Assembly: GCF_036227225.1 (NCBI RefSeq)
Contig: NZ_CP109444.1
Location: 10,769,501 to 10,833,500, forward strand
From: Streptomyces sp. NBC_01478
GTDB lineage: Bacteria > Actinomycetota > Actinomycetes > Streptomycetales > Streptomycetaceae
Length of the DNA stretch: 64,000 nucleotides
Reading direction: 5' to 3'
The first letter of the stretch is position 1, and the number at the start of each line of letters is the position of its first letter. The translations under genes and the position numbers were made by a program. Shown here in pieces: positions 36,137 to 45,197 of the stretch. The notes beneath the pieces are model-generated. The model had not been told where the DNA came from. It searched no databases and was given only the letters and a program-made list of their open reading frames with translations.

Positions 36137-37225
36137 ATGGCGCAGGAAGTACGCGGCGTGATCGCACCGGGCAAGAACGAGCCGGTCCGGGTCGAGACGA
36201 TCGTCGTACCCGACCCCGGACCCGGTGAGGCCGTGGTGAAGGTACAGGCCTGCGGGGTCTGTCATACCGACCTGCACTACAAACAGGGCGGCATCAGCGA
36301 CGACTTCCCCTTCCTGCTCGGCCACGAGGCCGCGGGTGTCGTGGAGTCGGTGGGGGAGGGCGTCACCGACGTGGCCCCCGGTGACTTCGTGATCCTCAAC
36401 TGGCGTGCCGTGTGCGGGAATTGCCGCGCCTGTCTGCGTGGCCGTCCCTGGTACTGCTTCAACACCCACAATGCCAAGCAGAAGATGACCCTCGCCTCGA
36501 CCGGCCAGGAACTCTCCCCGGCCCTGGGTATCGGAGCCTTCGCCGACAAGACGTTGGTGGCCGCCGGACAGTGCACCAAGGTCGACCCGGCCGTCTCCCC
36601 GGCGGTCGCCGGGCTGTTGGGCTGTGGGGTGATGGCCGGTATCGGCGCCGCCATCAACACGGGCAACGTCGGCCGCGGTGACACGGTCGCGGTCATCGGG
36701 TGCGGTGGTGTCGGTGACGCGGCGATCGCCGGGTCCCGGCTCGCGGGCGCGGCGCGGATCATCGCCGTGGACATCGACGACCGGAAGCTGGAGAAGGCCC
36801 GCTCCATGGGGGCCACGCACACCGTCAACTCGAAGACGAGCGACCCCGTCGAGGCGATCCGTGAGCTGACCGGCGGCTTCGGCGCCGATGTCGTGATCGA
36901 GGCGGTCGGCCGCCCGGAGACATACCAACAGGCCTTCTACGCCCGGGACTTGGCGGGCACGGTCGTCCTCGTCGGTGTTCCCACGCCGGAGATGAAGCTC
37001 GAACTCCCGCTGCTGGACGTCTTCGGACGCGGTGGCGCGCTCAAGTCGTCCTGGTACGGCGACTGCCTGCCCTCCCGCGACTTCCCGATGCTCATCGACC
37101 TGCACCAGCAAGGCCGCCTGGATCTCGCCGCGTTCGTCACCGAGACCATCCAACTCGACGAGGTGGAGAAGGCGTTCGAGCGGATGCACGGCGGCGACGT
37201 GCTGCGTTCGGTGGTGGTGTTCTGA
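36137..37225 (+). CDS. mscR: S-(hydroxymethyl)mycothiol dehydrogenase
   Basis: 362 residues, zinc alcohol dehydrogenase family, class III-like. Catalytic zinc ligands are in GVCHTDLHY and LLGHEAAG; the structural zinc site is [15 protein letters not shown]. The NAD motif is [19 protein letters not shown], and [17 protein letters not shown] resembles mycothiol-dependent enzymes. It oxidises the formaldehyde-mycothiol adduct to S-formylmycothiol. The stop overlaps the next gene's ATG (TGATG), the usual pair for this pathway. Confidence 0.93.
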   Translation: MAQEVRGVIAPGKNEPVRVETIVVPDPGPGEAVVKVQACGVCHTDLHYKQGGISDDFPFLLGHEAAGVVESVGEGVTDVAPGDFVILNWRAVCGNCRACLRGRPWYCFNTHNAKQKMTLASTGQELSPALGIGAFADKTLVAAGQCTKVDPAVSPAVAGLLGCGVMAGIGAAINTGNVGRGDTVAVIGCGGVGDAAIAGSRLAGAARIIAVDIDDRKLEKARSMGATHTVNSKTSDPVEAIRELTGGFGADVVIEAVGRPETYQQAFYARDLAGTVVLVGVPTPEMKLELPLLDVFGRGGALKSSWYGDCLPSRDFPMLIDLHQQGRLDLAAFVTETIQLDEVEKAFERMHGGDVLRSVVVF

Positions 37226-37854
37226 TGGCCGCGCGCATCGAACACCTCGTCACCTCAGGGCAGTTCACGCTCGACGGCGGCACCTGGGACGTCGACAACA
37301 ACGTGTGGATCGTCGGCGACGACCACGAGGTCGTCGTCATCGACGCCGCACACGACGCCGACGCCATCCTCGCGGCGATCGGCGACCGCCGCCTCACCGC
37401 GATCATCTGCACCCACGCCCACAACGACCACATCGACGCGGCGCCCGAACTCGCCGACCGCACCGGCGCCACGATCTGGCTGCACCCCGACGACCTGCCC
37501 CTGTGGAAGCAGACCCACCCCGACCGCGACCCCGACGCCCATCTCGCCGACGGCCAGGTCGTCGAGGCCGCGGGCGCCGACCTGACGGTCCTGCACACGC
37601 CCGGTCACGCGCCCGGCGCGGTGTGCCTGTACGACCCCGGGCTCGGCACGGTCTTCACCGGTGACACCCTCTTCCACGGCGGACCGGGGGCCACGGGACG
37701 GTCGTACTCCCACTTCCCGACCATCATCGACTCCATCCGCGACCGCCTGCTGACCCTCCCGCCCGAGACGAAGGTGCTCACCGGACACGGCGACTCGACG
37801 ACCGTGGGGGCCGAGGCTGCGCACCTGGAGGAATGGATCGCGCGGGGCCACTGA
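37225..37854 (+). CDS. MBL-fold hydrolase, mycothiol-linked
   Basis: 209 residues with the metallo-beta-lactamase motif THAHNDHID, later metal ligands in LHTPGHAPGAVCLYD and TGDTLFHGG, and TGHGDSTTVGAE near the end. It is translationally coupled to the dehydrogenase gene. By analogy with glyoxalase II-like partners, it probably hydrolyses S-formylmycothiol to formate and mycothiol. Confidence 0.9.
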   Translation: MAARIEHLVTSGQFTLDGGTWDVDNNVWIVGDDHEVVVIDAAHDADAILAAIGDRRLTAIICTHAHNDHIDAAPELADRTGATIWLHPDDLPLWKQTHPDRDPDAHLADGQVVEAAGADLTVLHTPGHAPGAVCLYDPGLGTVFTGDTLFHGGPGATGRSYSHFPTIIDSIRDRLLTLPPETKVLTGHGDSTTVGAEAAHLEEWIARGH

Positions 37855-37940
37855 GACACCGGGAAATACCCGACAGAAGGTGTCCGGCTTCCCCTGCACG
37901 ATCGGCATGACACACGTCGAACGAGCACGGGAGGCCGGAC

Positions 37941-38855
37941 ATGCCGGGGCCACTGGAAGGCAAGATCGCACTGGTCGCGGGGGCGACACGCGGAGCGGGA
38001 CGCGGGATCGCCGTGGAACTGGGCGCGGCCGGCGCCACCGTCTACGTCACCGGCCGCAGCACCCGCGCCCGGCGCTCCGAGTACGACCGGCCCGAGACGA
38101 TCGAGGACACCGCCGACCTCGTCACCGCGGCCGGCGGCCGGGGCATCGCCGTCCCCACCGACCACCTGGACCCCTCGGCCGTACGGGCCCTCGTCGACCG
38201 CATCGACGACGAACAGGGCCACCTCGACGTCCTCGTCAACGACATCTGGGGCGGCGAGCACCTCTTCGCCTGGGACACCCCCCTCTGGGAGCACGACCTC
38301 GACAAGGGACTGCGCCTCCTCAGGCTCGCGGTCGAGACGCACGCGATCACCAGCCACCACGCGCTGCCCCTGCTGCTGCGCGGGCCCGGCGGCCTGGTCG
38401 TCGAGATGACCGACGGGACCGCCGAGTACAACCGCGACACCTACCGCGTCTCCTTCTTCTACGACCTCGCCAAGTCGTCCGTCCTGCGCATGGCGTTCGC
38501 CCTCGGCCACGAACTCGGCCCGCGCGGCGCCACCGCCGTCGCACTGACCCCGGGCTGGCTGCGCTCGGAGATCATGCTCGACCAGTTCGGCGTGGGCGAG
38601 GAGAACTGGCGCGACGCCCTGGAACGCGTCCCCCACTTCGCCATCTCGGAGACCCCGCGCTACGTCGGCCGCGCCGTCACCGCCCTCGCCGCCGACCCCG
38701 AAGTGGCCCGCTGGAACGGGCAGTCGCTGTCCAGCGGCGGGCTCGCCCCGGTGTACGGCTTCACGGACCTCGACGGGAGCCGCCCGGACGCCTGGCGGTA
38801 CCTGGTGGAGGTGCAGGACGTGGGGAAACCGGCGGACGTGACCGGGTACCGGTGA
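37941..38855 (+). CDS. SDR oxidoreductase (DHRS1-like)
   Basis: 304 residues from ATG with GGGAGG upstream. The NAD(P) motif is ALVAGATRGAGRGIAVELG. The usual NAAG is replaced by VNDIWGGEHLF. The active-site Tyr/Lys lie in RVSFFYDLAKSSVLRMAF, giving a YxxxK variant. The C-terminal 60 residues extend beyond a classical SDR. The substrate is unknown. Confidence 0.88.
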   Translation: MPGPLEGKIALVAGATRGAGRGIAVELGAAGATVYVTGRSTRARRSEYDRPETIEDTADLVTAAGGRGIAVPTDHLDPSAVRALVDRIDDEQGHLDVLVNDIWGGEHLFAWDTPLWEHDLDKGLRLLRLAVETHAITSHHALPLLLRGPGGLVVEMTDGTAEYNRDTYRVSFFYDLAKSSVLRMAFALGHELGPRGATAVALTPGWLRSEIMLDQFGVGEENWRDALERVPHFAISETPRYVGRAVTALAADPEVARWNGQSLSSGGLAPVYGFTDLDGSRPDAWRYLVEVQDVGKPADVTGYR

Positions 38856-38857
38856 GC

Positions 38858-39394
38858 TCAGACGGGGTGCACGGGTGGCAATACCCAGGCGGCCGAGTGG
38901 CCTGGTGGCAGGGCCAAATCGTCACGTACGGCCGCGTAGTAACCCTGGCGCCCTTCCCGCTGTCGTTCCAGCAGGTCCTGCCAGGTCTCCGGATCGTGCC
39001 TGCCCTCGCGCAGGAACCGCTCCATCGCCAGAACCGAGGTGACCCAGACCCGGGCCTTCGCCACCACCTCCGGGCTGCCCAGCATGAGCAGCGTCTCTCC
39101 GGCCGGGTCGCGGGCCAGCGCGGCCTCGGCGATCATCGGTGCCGCCTCCTGGGGCGTAAGGGGGTGGGGATGGGGGTCGTTGCGGAAGTGGGACGCGACC
39201 CGATAGGTGAGCGTGACCGTCTGCTTCAGAACTCGTGCGTAGTCGGTGTACACCACGAGCCGCCGCTCCTCCCAACGGGCCTCCCGCTCCCTCTGGAACC
39301 TCACCCGCTCACCCCGCACGATCGCCATGTACGAACCGAGGGCACCGATCACGACACCGATCAGCGCGGGAAGTTGCTGGATGAACGCGTTCAT
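38858..39394 (-). CDS. Single-pass membrane protein of unknown function
   Basis: 178 residues from ATG 39394. One membrane segment (about 8-25, LPALIGVVIGALGSYMAIV) precedes a charged coiled-coil-like stretch (GERVRFQREREARWEERRL). The remainder is helical with a Pro/His patch and no catalytic motif. The layout of a short anchor plus a cytoplasmic helical domain is common in Streptomyces. It stops 2 bp from the upstream SDR stop and is divergent from the second SDR. Confidence 0.65.
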   Translation of the reverse strand: MNAFIQQLPALIGVVIGALGSYMAIVRGERVRFQREREARWEERRLVVYTDYARVLKQTVTLTYRVASHFRNDPHPHPLTPQEAAPMIAEAALARDPAGETLLMLGSPEVVAKARVWVTSVLAMERFLREGRHDPETWQDLLERQREGRQGYYAAVRDDLALPPGHSAAWVLPPVHPV

Positions 39395-39444
39395 GTCCGC
39401 ACCGTATCTGCCGAGTTGATCGCTCCGGCAGTACGTTCGGGCCC

Positions 39445-40305
39445 ATGACAGACACAACGCGCTTCCAGGGGTACGGAGTTCTCGTCACCGGTGCGGGCCG
39501 TGGCATCGGCGCGGCCATCTCCCGGCGGCTCGCCGAGGAGGGCGCGCGGGTTCTGGTGACCGATGCCGATCCGCCCGAGGCCGAGAAGACGGCGGCGGAC
39601 TTGCGTGAACTCGGGCTGACGGCGGAGGCGTTGGGCTGTGACGTGGGGGACCAGGGGGCGGTCGAGCGGGCCGTCGCGCACGCCGTCGACACCTTCGGGG
39701 CGCTCGACGTCCTGGTCAACTGCGCCGCGCACTGCACGCCCGACGTCCCGCTCTTCGAGGACGAACCGGACGACGAGTGGGCGCGCGACCTCGACATCAC
39801 GCTGACGGGAACGTTCCGTTGCTGCCGCGCCGCACTCCCGCACCTGGCCGCCTCGGGACGCGGGGCGATCGTCAGCATCGGATCGGTCAACGGCGCCCAG
39901 GACTTCGGCAACCACGCCTACAGCGCCGCCAAGGCCGGACTCGTCTCCCTGACCCGCACCCTCGCCGGACACGCCGCCCGGCGGGGAGTGCGCGTCAACC
40001 TGGTGGTGCCGGGCACCGTCCGCACCTCCGCCTGGGAGGGTAGGGACGACGACCTGGACGCACTGAGCGGGCTGTATCCGCTCGGCCGGGTCGGTGAGCC
40101 CGAGGACATCGCCGCGGCCGTCGCGTTTCTCGCCTCGCGCGACGCCTCCTGGATCACCGGCACCACGCTCACCGTCGACGGCGGGGTCACCGCGGTGGCC
40201 ACCGGGTTCCCGTCGGGCTCTTTCAGAGCAGGCGGGAGAGGGGCAGTGAGGCAAGCGCCGCCAGTACCCGGTCCGAATCGGCCTCGGACGTACGCCAGTT
40301 GCTGA
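39445..40305 (+). CDS. SDR oxidoreductase with unusual C-terminal run-on
   Basis: 286 residues. Classical SDR motifs are TGAGRGIGAAISRRLAEEG, VNCAAHC and HAYSAAKAGLVSLTRTLA, and WITGTTLTVDGGVTAV is the usual end. Another roughly 35 residues follow VDGG, low in structure and Arg/Pro-rich, read across the 3' end of the opposite decarboxylase gene for 83 bp. Members usually stop soon after VDGG, so the ancestral stop may be lost by mutation or frameshift. Activity of the core is likely intact. Confidence 0.88.
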   Translation: MTDTTRFQGYGVLVTGAGRGIGAAISRRLAEEGARVLVTDADPPEAEKTAADLRELGLTAEALGCDVGDQGAVERAVAHAVDTFGALDVLVNCAAHCTPDVPLFEDEPDDEWARDLDITLTGTFRCCRAALPHLAASGRGAIVSIGSVNGAQDFGNHAYSAAKAGLVSLTRTLAGHAARRGVRVNLVVPGTVRTSAWEGRDDDLDALSGLYPLGRVGEPEDIAAAVAFLASRDASWITGTTLTVDGGVTAVATGFPSGSFRAGGRGAVRQAPPVPGPNRPRTYASC

Positions 40306-41623
40306 ACGCGGCCCGCAGCGCGGGCGTCCCGTCGTACACCGTCGGCGTCAGGAACGCCTCGCCGGTGGCGGCCACCGCCTCAGCCACGGCGGCCACCCGC
40401 TCCTGCGTGGGGTTCTCGGCGAGGGTGAAGCAGACGACGTTCAGCCGGACCGGCGCCGTCAGCCGCAGCCCCGGGAGCGCGGCGATGCCCTCGCCGAGAC
40501 GGCGGGCGAGGGCGACGTTGCGCTCGACGATCTCGCGGTGCCCGGCGCGGCCGTAGGCCAGGAGGGAGAACCAGGCGGGGAGGGCGCGCAGTCGGCGGGA
40601 GTTCTCCGGGGTCAGGTGGAGGAAGTCCGGGTCGCCGGTGGGCGGGCCGAGGTACGGGGACGCGTTGTGGAACACCCTGACCTGGAGGTCGCGGCGGCGG
40701 GTGAACTGCACGGCCGCGTCGTAGGGCACGTTGAGCCACTTGTGGAGGTCGACGCAGACCGAGTCGGCCGCGTCGAGGCCGTCGACGAGGTGCGCGTACG
40801 CGGGGGAGAGCGCGGCGAAGCCGCCGAACGCGGCGTCCACGTGCAGCCAGAAGTCGTACCGCTCCTTGAGGGCCGCGATCGCCCGCAGGTCGTCGAAGTC
40901 GACGGTGTTCACCGTGCCGGCGTTCGCCACGACGATCGCCGGTCGGCCGTCCAACTCGGCCAGGGCGGCGTCGAGTTCGGCCACGTCGACGGCCTCGCGG
41001 TTCCCGGCGAGTACGGGTACCTGGCGCAGCCGGTCCCGGCCGATGCCCAGGACGGACAGCGCCTTGGCGACGCTGGAGTGCGGGCTGCCGGAGAGCACGT
41101 CGACCGGGCCGAGCGCGGCGGCCCCGGCCCGGGACAGGTCCACGCCCAGGCGCTCGCCGAGCCACTCGCGGGCGACGGCGAGACCCACCGTGTTGGACAC
41201 GGTCGCGCCGGTGACGAAGGCCCCGGAGTGCGCCTCGCCGAGTCCGAAGAGCTCGCCCAGCCAGCCGACCGTCTCCCGTTCCAGGGCCGCCGCCCAGGAA
41301 CCGGCCGCCCCGGACACGTTCTGGTCGTACGCGCTGGTCAGCCAGTCCCCGGCGACCGACGCGGGCGTCGCACCACCGGTCACGAAGCCGAGATAGCGCG
41401 GGCCGGCCGATCCCGACAGCCCGGGCGCCCACCGCTGCGCGAACCGGGCGAGCGCCGCCTCGCCGCCGGCCCCCTCGACCGGCAGCGGCTCCCGGTCGGG
41501 CGCCTTGTCGAGCCGTACGACCGGCCGCTCGGCCACCCCGTCCAGCTCGGCGGCGGCGAGGTCACGGGCGGACTGCAGGAGCGCGGGGAGCCGGGAGAGA
41601 TCGTCGGCGAGAGTGCGGTGCAT
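40223..41623 (-). CDS. PLP-dependent group II decarboxylase/aminotransferase-like enzyme
   Basis: 466 residues from ATG 41623, where family similarity begins (MHRTLADDLSRLPALLQSARDL). The cofactor Asp is in FWLHVDAAFGGFAAL and the Schiff-base Lys in CVDLHKWLNVPYDAA. GFVTGGATPASVAGDWLTSAYDQN is typical of actinobacterial aspartate/aromatic decarboxylase-like proteins. Its last 28 codons overlap the 3' run-on of the SDR gene. Confidence 0.9.
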   Translation of the reverse strand: MHRTLADDLSRLPALLQSARDLAAAELDGVAERPVVRLDKAPDREPLPVEGAGGEAALARFAQRWAPGLSGSAGPRYLGFVTGGATPASVAGDWLTSAYDQNVSGAAGSWAAALERETVGWLGELFGLGEAHSGAFVTGATVSNTVGLAVAREWLGERLGVDLSRAGAAALGPVDVLSGSPHSSVAKALSVLGIGRDRLRQVPVLAGNREAVDVAELDAALAELDGRPAIVVANAGTVNTVDFDDLRAIAALKERYDFWLHVDAAFGGFAALSPAYAHLVDGLDAADSVCVDLHKWLNVPYDAAVQFTRRRDLQVRVFHNASPYLGPPTGDPDFLHLTPENSRRLRALPAWFSLLAYGRAGHREIVERNVALARRLGEGIAALPGLRLTAPVRLNVVCFTLAENPTQERVAAVAEAVAATGEAFLTPTVYDGTPALRAAFSNWRTSEADSDRVLAALASLPLSRLL

Positions 41624-41836
41624 GGGCGGCAGCGTAGGCCGGGGCCGCGGGACGGGTATCGGTCCAGTTTCAGGGAACTGGACTGCTGAGCGGCGAACGG
41701 CCGGCGGTGCGCACGCTGACCGGCAGGCGAGGAATGTCACTGTTTCGTCGCAGCGCGACCCGCACTACAACCTCGACCGCCATACTCCGGTCTAGGTGGC
41801 AGAGATCGCAGTCATGGCTGACGGGGAGGGTTCGAC

Positions 41837-42532
41837 ATGGGGGACATTCGCAGACGAGGCGCCATAGTGCTCGGGATAACCGGGCTGGTGGCACCGCTCA
41901 CGCTCGCGCTGGGCAGCACGCCCGCCGCGGCGGCGAGCTGTACGACACAGGCCGGGCCGTACCAGAAGCAGGTGGAGAAGTTCCTCGGGCGGCCGGTCGA
42001 CGGCAAGCAGTCCGCCGCCGACTGCAAGGCCATCAAGGCCTTCCAGACCAAGCACGGCATCACGCCGAACATCGGCTACGCCGGGTCCGTCACCTGGGGC
42101 GTGATGGACCTCATGAACAAGCAGAAGGCCGTGGGCAACAAGCCCAACGCGGCCGGCAAGTGTCCGACGAACAAGGGCCGGATCGCCTGCGTGAACCTCA
42201 CGCTCCAGATCAGTTGGATCCAGGACGGCAGCCGGCTCGTCTACGGCCCGGTCCCGGTGCGCACCGGCCGCAACGGCTACGAGACCCGTACCGGACTGAA
42301 GAAGATCTACTGGCGGGACATCGACCACGTCTCGACCATCTACAACGTGCCCATGCCCTACAGCCAGTTCTTCGACGGCGGCCAGGCGTTCCACTCGGTC
42401 AACCTCAGCATGTGGAACCCGCCGGGCTCGCACGGCTGCGTCAACATGACCCCGGCCACCGCCAAGAAGTACTGGTCGCTGCTGAAGAACGGCGACGACG
42501 TCTTCGTCTACGGCCGCAAGCCGGGCACCTGA
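41837..42532 (+). CDS. Secreted L,D-transpeptidase (YkuD type)
   Basis: 231 residues from ATG with GGGGAGGG upstream. A signal peptide (about 1-33, ending AAAA) precedes a peptidoglycan-binding-like helical region (DGKQSAADCKAIKAFQTKHGI). The catalytic domain carries His186 and Cys201 in HSVNLSMWNPPGSHGCVN. It forms 3-3 cross-links or attaches proteins to peptidoglycan outside the membrane. Confidence 0.93.
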   Translation: MGDIRRRGAIVLGITGLVAPLTLALGSTPAAAASCTTQAGPYQKQVEKFLGRPVDGKQSAADCKAIKAFQTKHGITPNIGYAGSVTWGVMDLMNKQKAVGNKPNAAGKCPTNKGRIACVNLTLQISWIQDGSRLVYGPVPVRTGRNGYETRTGLKKIYWRDIDHVSTIYNVPMPYSQFFDGGQAFHSVNLSMWNPPGSHGCVNMTPATAKKYWSLLKNGDDVFVYGRKPGT

Positions 42533-42543
42533 CAGAGCCGTGG

Positions 42544-42572
42544 GCCGGGCAACTGACGAACAGTCACCCGGC
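42544..42572. terminator. Hairpin between convergent transpeptidase and dehydrogenase genes
   Basis: GCCGGG / CCCGGC with an inner ACTG/CAGT stem, placed between two gene ends. The inner and outer stems are separated by a mismatched dinucleotide. Confidence 0.6.
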
Positions 42573-42588
42573 TTGCGCACCAACCCCG

Positions 42589-43788
42589 TTACGCGGGCGC
42601 GTCCCCGAAGTCCGGGATCTCCAGCCTCGCCCCGCCCTGTCGTGCCGAGTCGTGCGCGATGATGCCCGGCAGGGTGTAGCGGGCCGCGACCCACGCGTTC
42701 ACGGACGGCAGGGTGCGGGAGTTGACCGCGGTCACGAAGTCGTCCGCGAGGAAGTGGTGGCTGCCCTCATGGCCGTTGTGGAGGTTGTCGAACTCCCGCG
42801 GCAGCCGCGACCGGTCGTGCACCGGCGCCGAGCCCGAGGTGAAGGCGGCCCGAAGATCCGGCGCGACGTGCTGAAGTGACGGATCGTCAGGAGACATGGT
42901 GGGCTTGGGCTCCAGCAGCTCGCTGATGTCCTGCACCCCCTTCTTGTCCTGCCAGAAGGCCACCGTCGCGAGCTGCTCCATGCTCGCGTCGGTCCCGAAG
43001 AACCGGAAACGCGACTCCCGGATCTGCGAGGGATAGCCCACCCGCCGGAACTCGTTCGTACGGAACGAACCGCCCCCCGCCACCTCGAACAGCGCGGTCG
43101 CGTTCGAGAAGTCGTTGCCGAACTGGCTGACCTCCTTGTCGAAGACACCGTCCCCGCGCTCGTCCACGACCCCGATCGCCGAGACGCTCACCGCGTGGGT
43201 CTGCCACGCGCCGAGCACCCCGCCCACCGAGTGCGTCGGGTACAGCAGCGGCGGATAGCTGGCGGTCGCCTTCCAGCCCTCGCCGCCGCTGTACTGGTAC
43301 GCCTCGTAGAACCCCAGATCCATGTCGTGGACGTAGTCGCCCTCGGCGTAGAAGATCCGCCCGAAGGCGCCCTCCGCGATCTGGTTGCGGGCGTGCACGG
43401 TCGCCGGGTTGTACTGGCTGGTCTCGCCCATCATGTACGTCAGTCCGGTCGCCTTGACCGCGTCGATGATCGCCGCGATCTCCTCCGTGCTGATCGCCAT
43501 GGGGACCGCGGAGTACACGTGCTTGCCGGCGCCGAGCCCCTGGAGGACGAGGGGGCCGTGCGTCCAGCGCTGGGTGAAGATCGCGACGGCGTCGACGGCC
43601 TTCGACTCCAGCATCGCCTCGTAGGAGGGGAAAGTGCCCGCCAGCCCTTGTTCGGCGACCAGTTGCTCCGCCCGCTCCGGCAGGAGGTCGGTCACATAGA
43701 CCTCGCTCACGCCTGGGTGGGCCTGGAACAGTCGGGCGAACTGGCCGGAGAACTGGCCTGCTCCGACGATGCCGAGGGAGAACGTCAT
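42589..43788 (-). CDS. Gfo/Idh/MocA-family sugar dehydrogenase
   Basis: 399 residues from ATG 43788 with GAAGGA upstream. The Rossmann motif is LGIVGAGQFSGQFARLF. GKHVYSAVPMAIS stands where EKP occurs in most relatives, and the Lys of the classical EKP motif is missing. The C-terminal alpha/beta domain is complete (to DFGDAPA). It is the last gene of the uptake operon and probably oxidises or epimerises the imported sugar. Confidence 0.9.
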   Translation of the reverse strand: MTFSLGIVGAGQFSGQFARLFQAHPGVSEVYVTDLLPERAEQLVAEQGLAGTFPSYEAMLESKAVDAVAIFTQRWTHGPLVLQGLGAGKHVYSAVPMAISTEEIAAIIDAVKATGLTYMMGETSQYNPATVHARNQIAEGAFGRIFYAEGDYVHDMDLGFYEAYQYSGGEGWKATASYPPLLYPTHSVGGVLGAWQTHAVSVSAIGVVDERGDGVFDKEVSQFGNDFSNATALFEVAGGGSFRTNEFRRVGYPSQIRESRFRFFGTDASMEQLATVAFWQDKKGVQDISELLEPKPTMSPDDPSLQHVAPDLRAAFTSGSAPVHDRSRLPREFDNLHNGHEGSHHFLADDFVTAVNSRTLPSVNAWVAARYTLPGIIAHDSARQGGARLEIPDFGDAPA

Positions 43789-43843
43789 AGGTGCGTGTCC
43801 TTCTCTGACGGGGATTCCCTGAGCGGAAATCACTGAACGAACA

Positions 43844-45187
43844 TCACTGGCCGAGAATGAAGTTGATCTGCTTGTTGGTCTCGCCCAGGCCGCTGACCGG
43901 TGCGTCATTGGCGTAGACGTCCTGCATGGCGGGGCGCATCAACGCGTACACGTCCGCCGAGTAGTTGGTGATCGGGAAGGAGAAGGTGGCGAAGTCCTTC
44001 TTGTCGGCGACCGGCCGGGTGAAGGCCGTGACGTCGATGCCCTTCTTCTCGTAGGCGGCGACGGCGGCCTTCGTGCCGTCCGGGGTCGCGGGGAAGACGA
44101 TGCCGTAACTGCCCACTGTCTTCTGGCAGTTGTCCGATGACAGGTAGGTCACCCACTTCCGCGCGCCCGCTTTGTTGTGGGCGTTCTTGGTGATCGAGTC
44201 GGCCAGTCCGTTCATCATGGTCGCCCGTTTCCCGGTCGGACCGGTAGGGGTGTATGCGGTGCCGATCTTGATCCCCTTGGCGGCGGCGTACGTGGAGATC
44301 ATCCAGGCGCCGTCGAAAGCGGTCGCCGCCTTGCCGGCCGCGATCTGCGCGTTGGCCGGGTTGGCGCCGTCGCTGTAGTCCGTGAACGGCGCGAGATAGC
44401 CCTTCTTCGCCAGGCCGAAGTACCACTTGACCGTCGACTGGTAGGTCTTGCTGTCGTACTGGAACTTCGTGCCCCAGCGTGTCTTGTCCGTGTAGTTCCA
44501 GCCGGCCGAGGCGGTGAAGGGACTCCACGTCGTCTGACCGTCGGAGTCACCGGCGCCCCCGGTGGCCATGCCGTACACCTTGACGTGGTGCTTGTCGAAG
44601 CCCGGTTCGTCGCCGCGCTTGCCGTTCCTGTCGACGGTCAGATGGGCGATGGCCTTCTCGAAGGTGCCGCCGTCCGTCGGGTTCCAGGACAGGCTGTTGA
44701 GCTGGTCGGCGCTCAGGCCCGCCGACTTGGCCATCTTCTGGTTGTAGAAGAGGGCGACCGTGTCCCAGTCCTTCGGCGCCCCGTACTGATGTCCGTCCTG
44801 GCCCTGCCAGTTGGCGGCCAGGCCGGGCTGATAGGCCGACGGGTCGATGTCGAGATCGTCGAGCGGCTGGAGCACCTTCAGGTCGGCGAACTGGCCGAAC
44901 TTCTGGATGTGGTCGGTGAACACGTCCGGCTGGGTGCCCGCGATGAAGCTCGCGGTGAGCTTGGTCCAGTAGTCGGCCCAGCCCAACTGGGTGATCTTCA
45001 CCTTGAGTCCGGGGTTCTGCTGCTCGAAGCCCTTCGCGCAGGCCTGGTAGGCGGGGAGTTGGTTGGAGTCCCACAGCCAGTACGTCACCGTGTTCGAGGC
45101 CGACCCCACGGAGTCGCCCTTGGCGCAGCCCGCCGTCAGGGACAGCGCGAGCGCCCCGGTCAGTGCCATGACCGTACGAAATCGCAT
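43844..45187 (-). CDS. Sugar ABC transporter substrate-binding lipoprotein
   Basis: 447 residues. A lipoprotein signal peptide ends at lipobox LTAGC (Cys near residue 21). The mature part has the SBP type 1 pattern (TVTYWLWDSNQLPAYQACAKGFEQQ, GTQPDVFTDHIQKF, KAATAFDGAWMISTYAA). It delivers a sugar to the two permeases encoded just upstream. The ATPase is absent and must be shared (MsiK-like), as usual in Streptomyces. Confidence 0.93.
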   Translation of the reverse strand: MRFRTVMALTGALALSLTAGCAKGDSVGSASNTVTYWLWDSNQLPAYQACAKGFEQQNPGLKVKITQLGWADYWTKLTASFIAGTQPDVFTDHIQKFGQFADLKVLQPLDDLDIDPSAYQPGLAANWQGQDGHQYGAPKDWDTVALFYNQKMAKSAGLSADQLNSLSWNPTDGGTFEKAIAHLTVDRNGKRGDEPGFDKHHVKVYGMATGGAGDSDGQTTWSPFTASAGWNYTDKTRWGTKFQYDSKTYQSTVKWYFGLAKKGYLAPFTDYSDGANPANAQIAAGKAATAFDGAWMISTYAAAKGIKIGTAYTPTGPTGKRATMMNGLADSITKNAHNKAGARKWVTYLSSDNCQKTVGSYGIVFPATPDGTKAAVAAYEKKGIDVTAFTRPVADKKDFATFSFPITNYSADVYALMRPAMQDVYANDAPVSGLGETNKQINFILGQ

Positions 45188-45197
45188 GCCCTGCCCC

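Noticed and set aside
37857..37885. GACACC...GGTGTC hairpin after the MBL gene
   Set aside because: Only six base pairs with a long loop; too weak to call a terminator.
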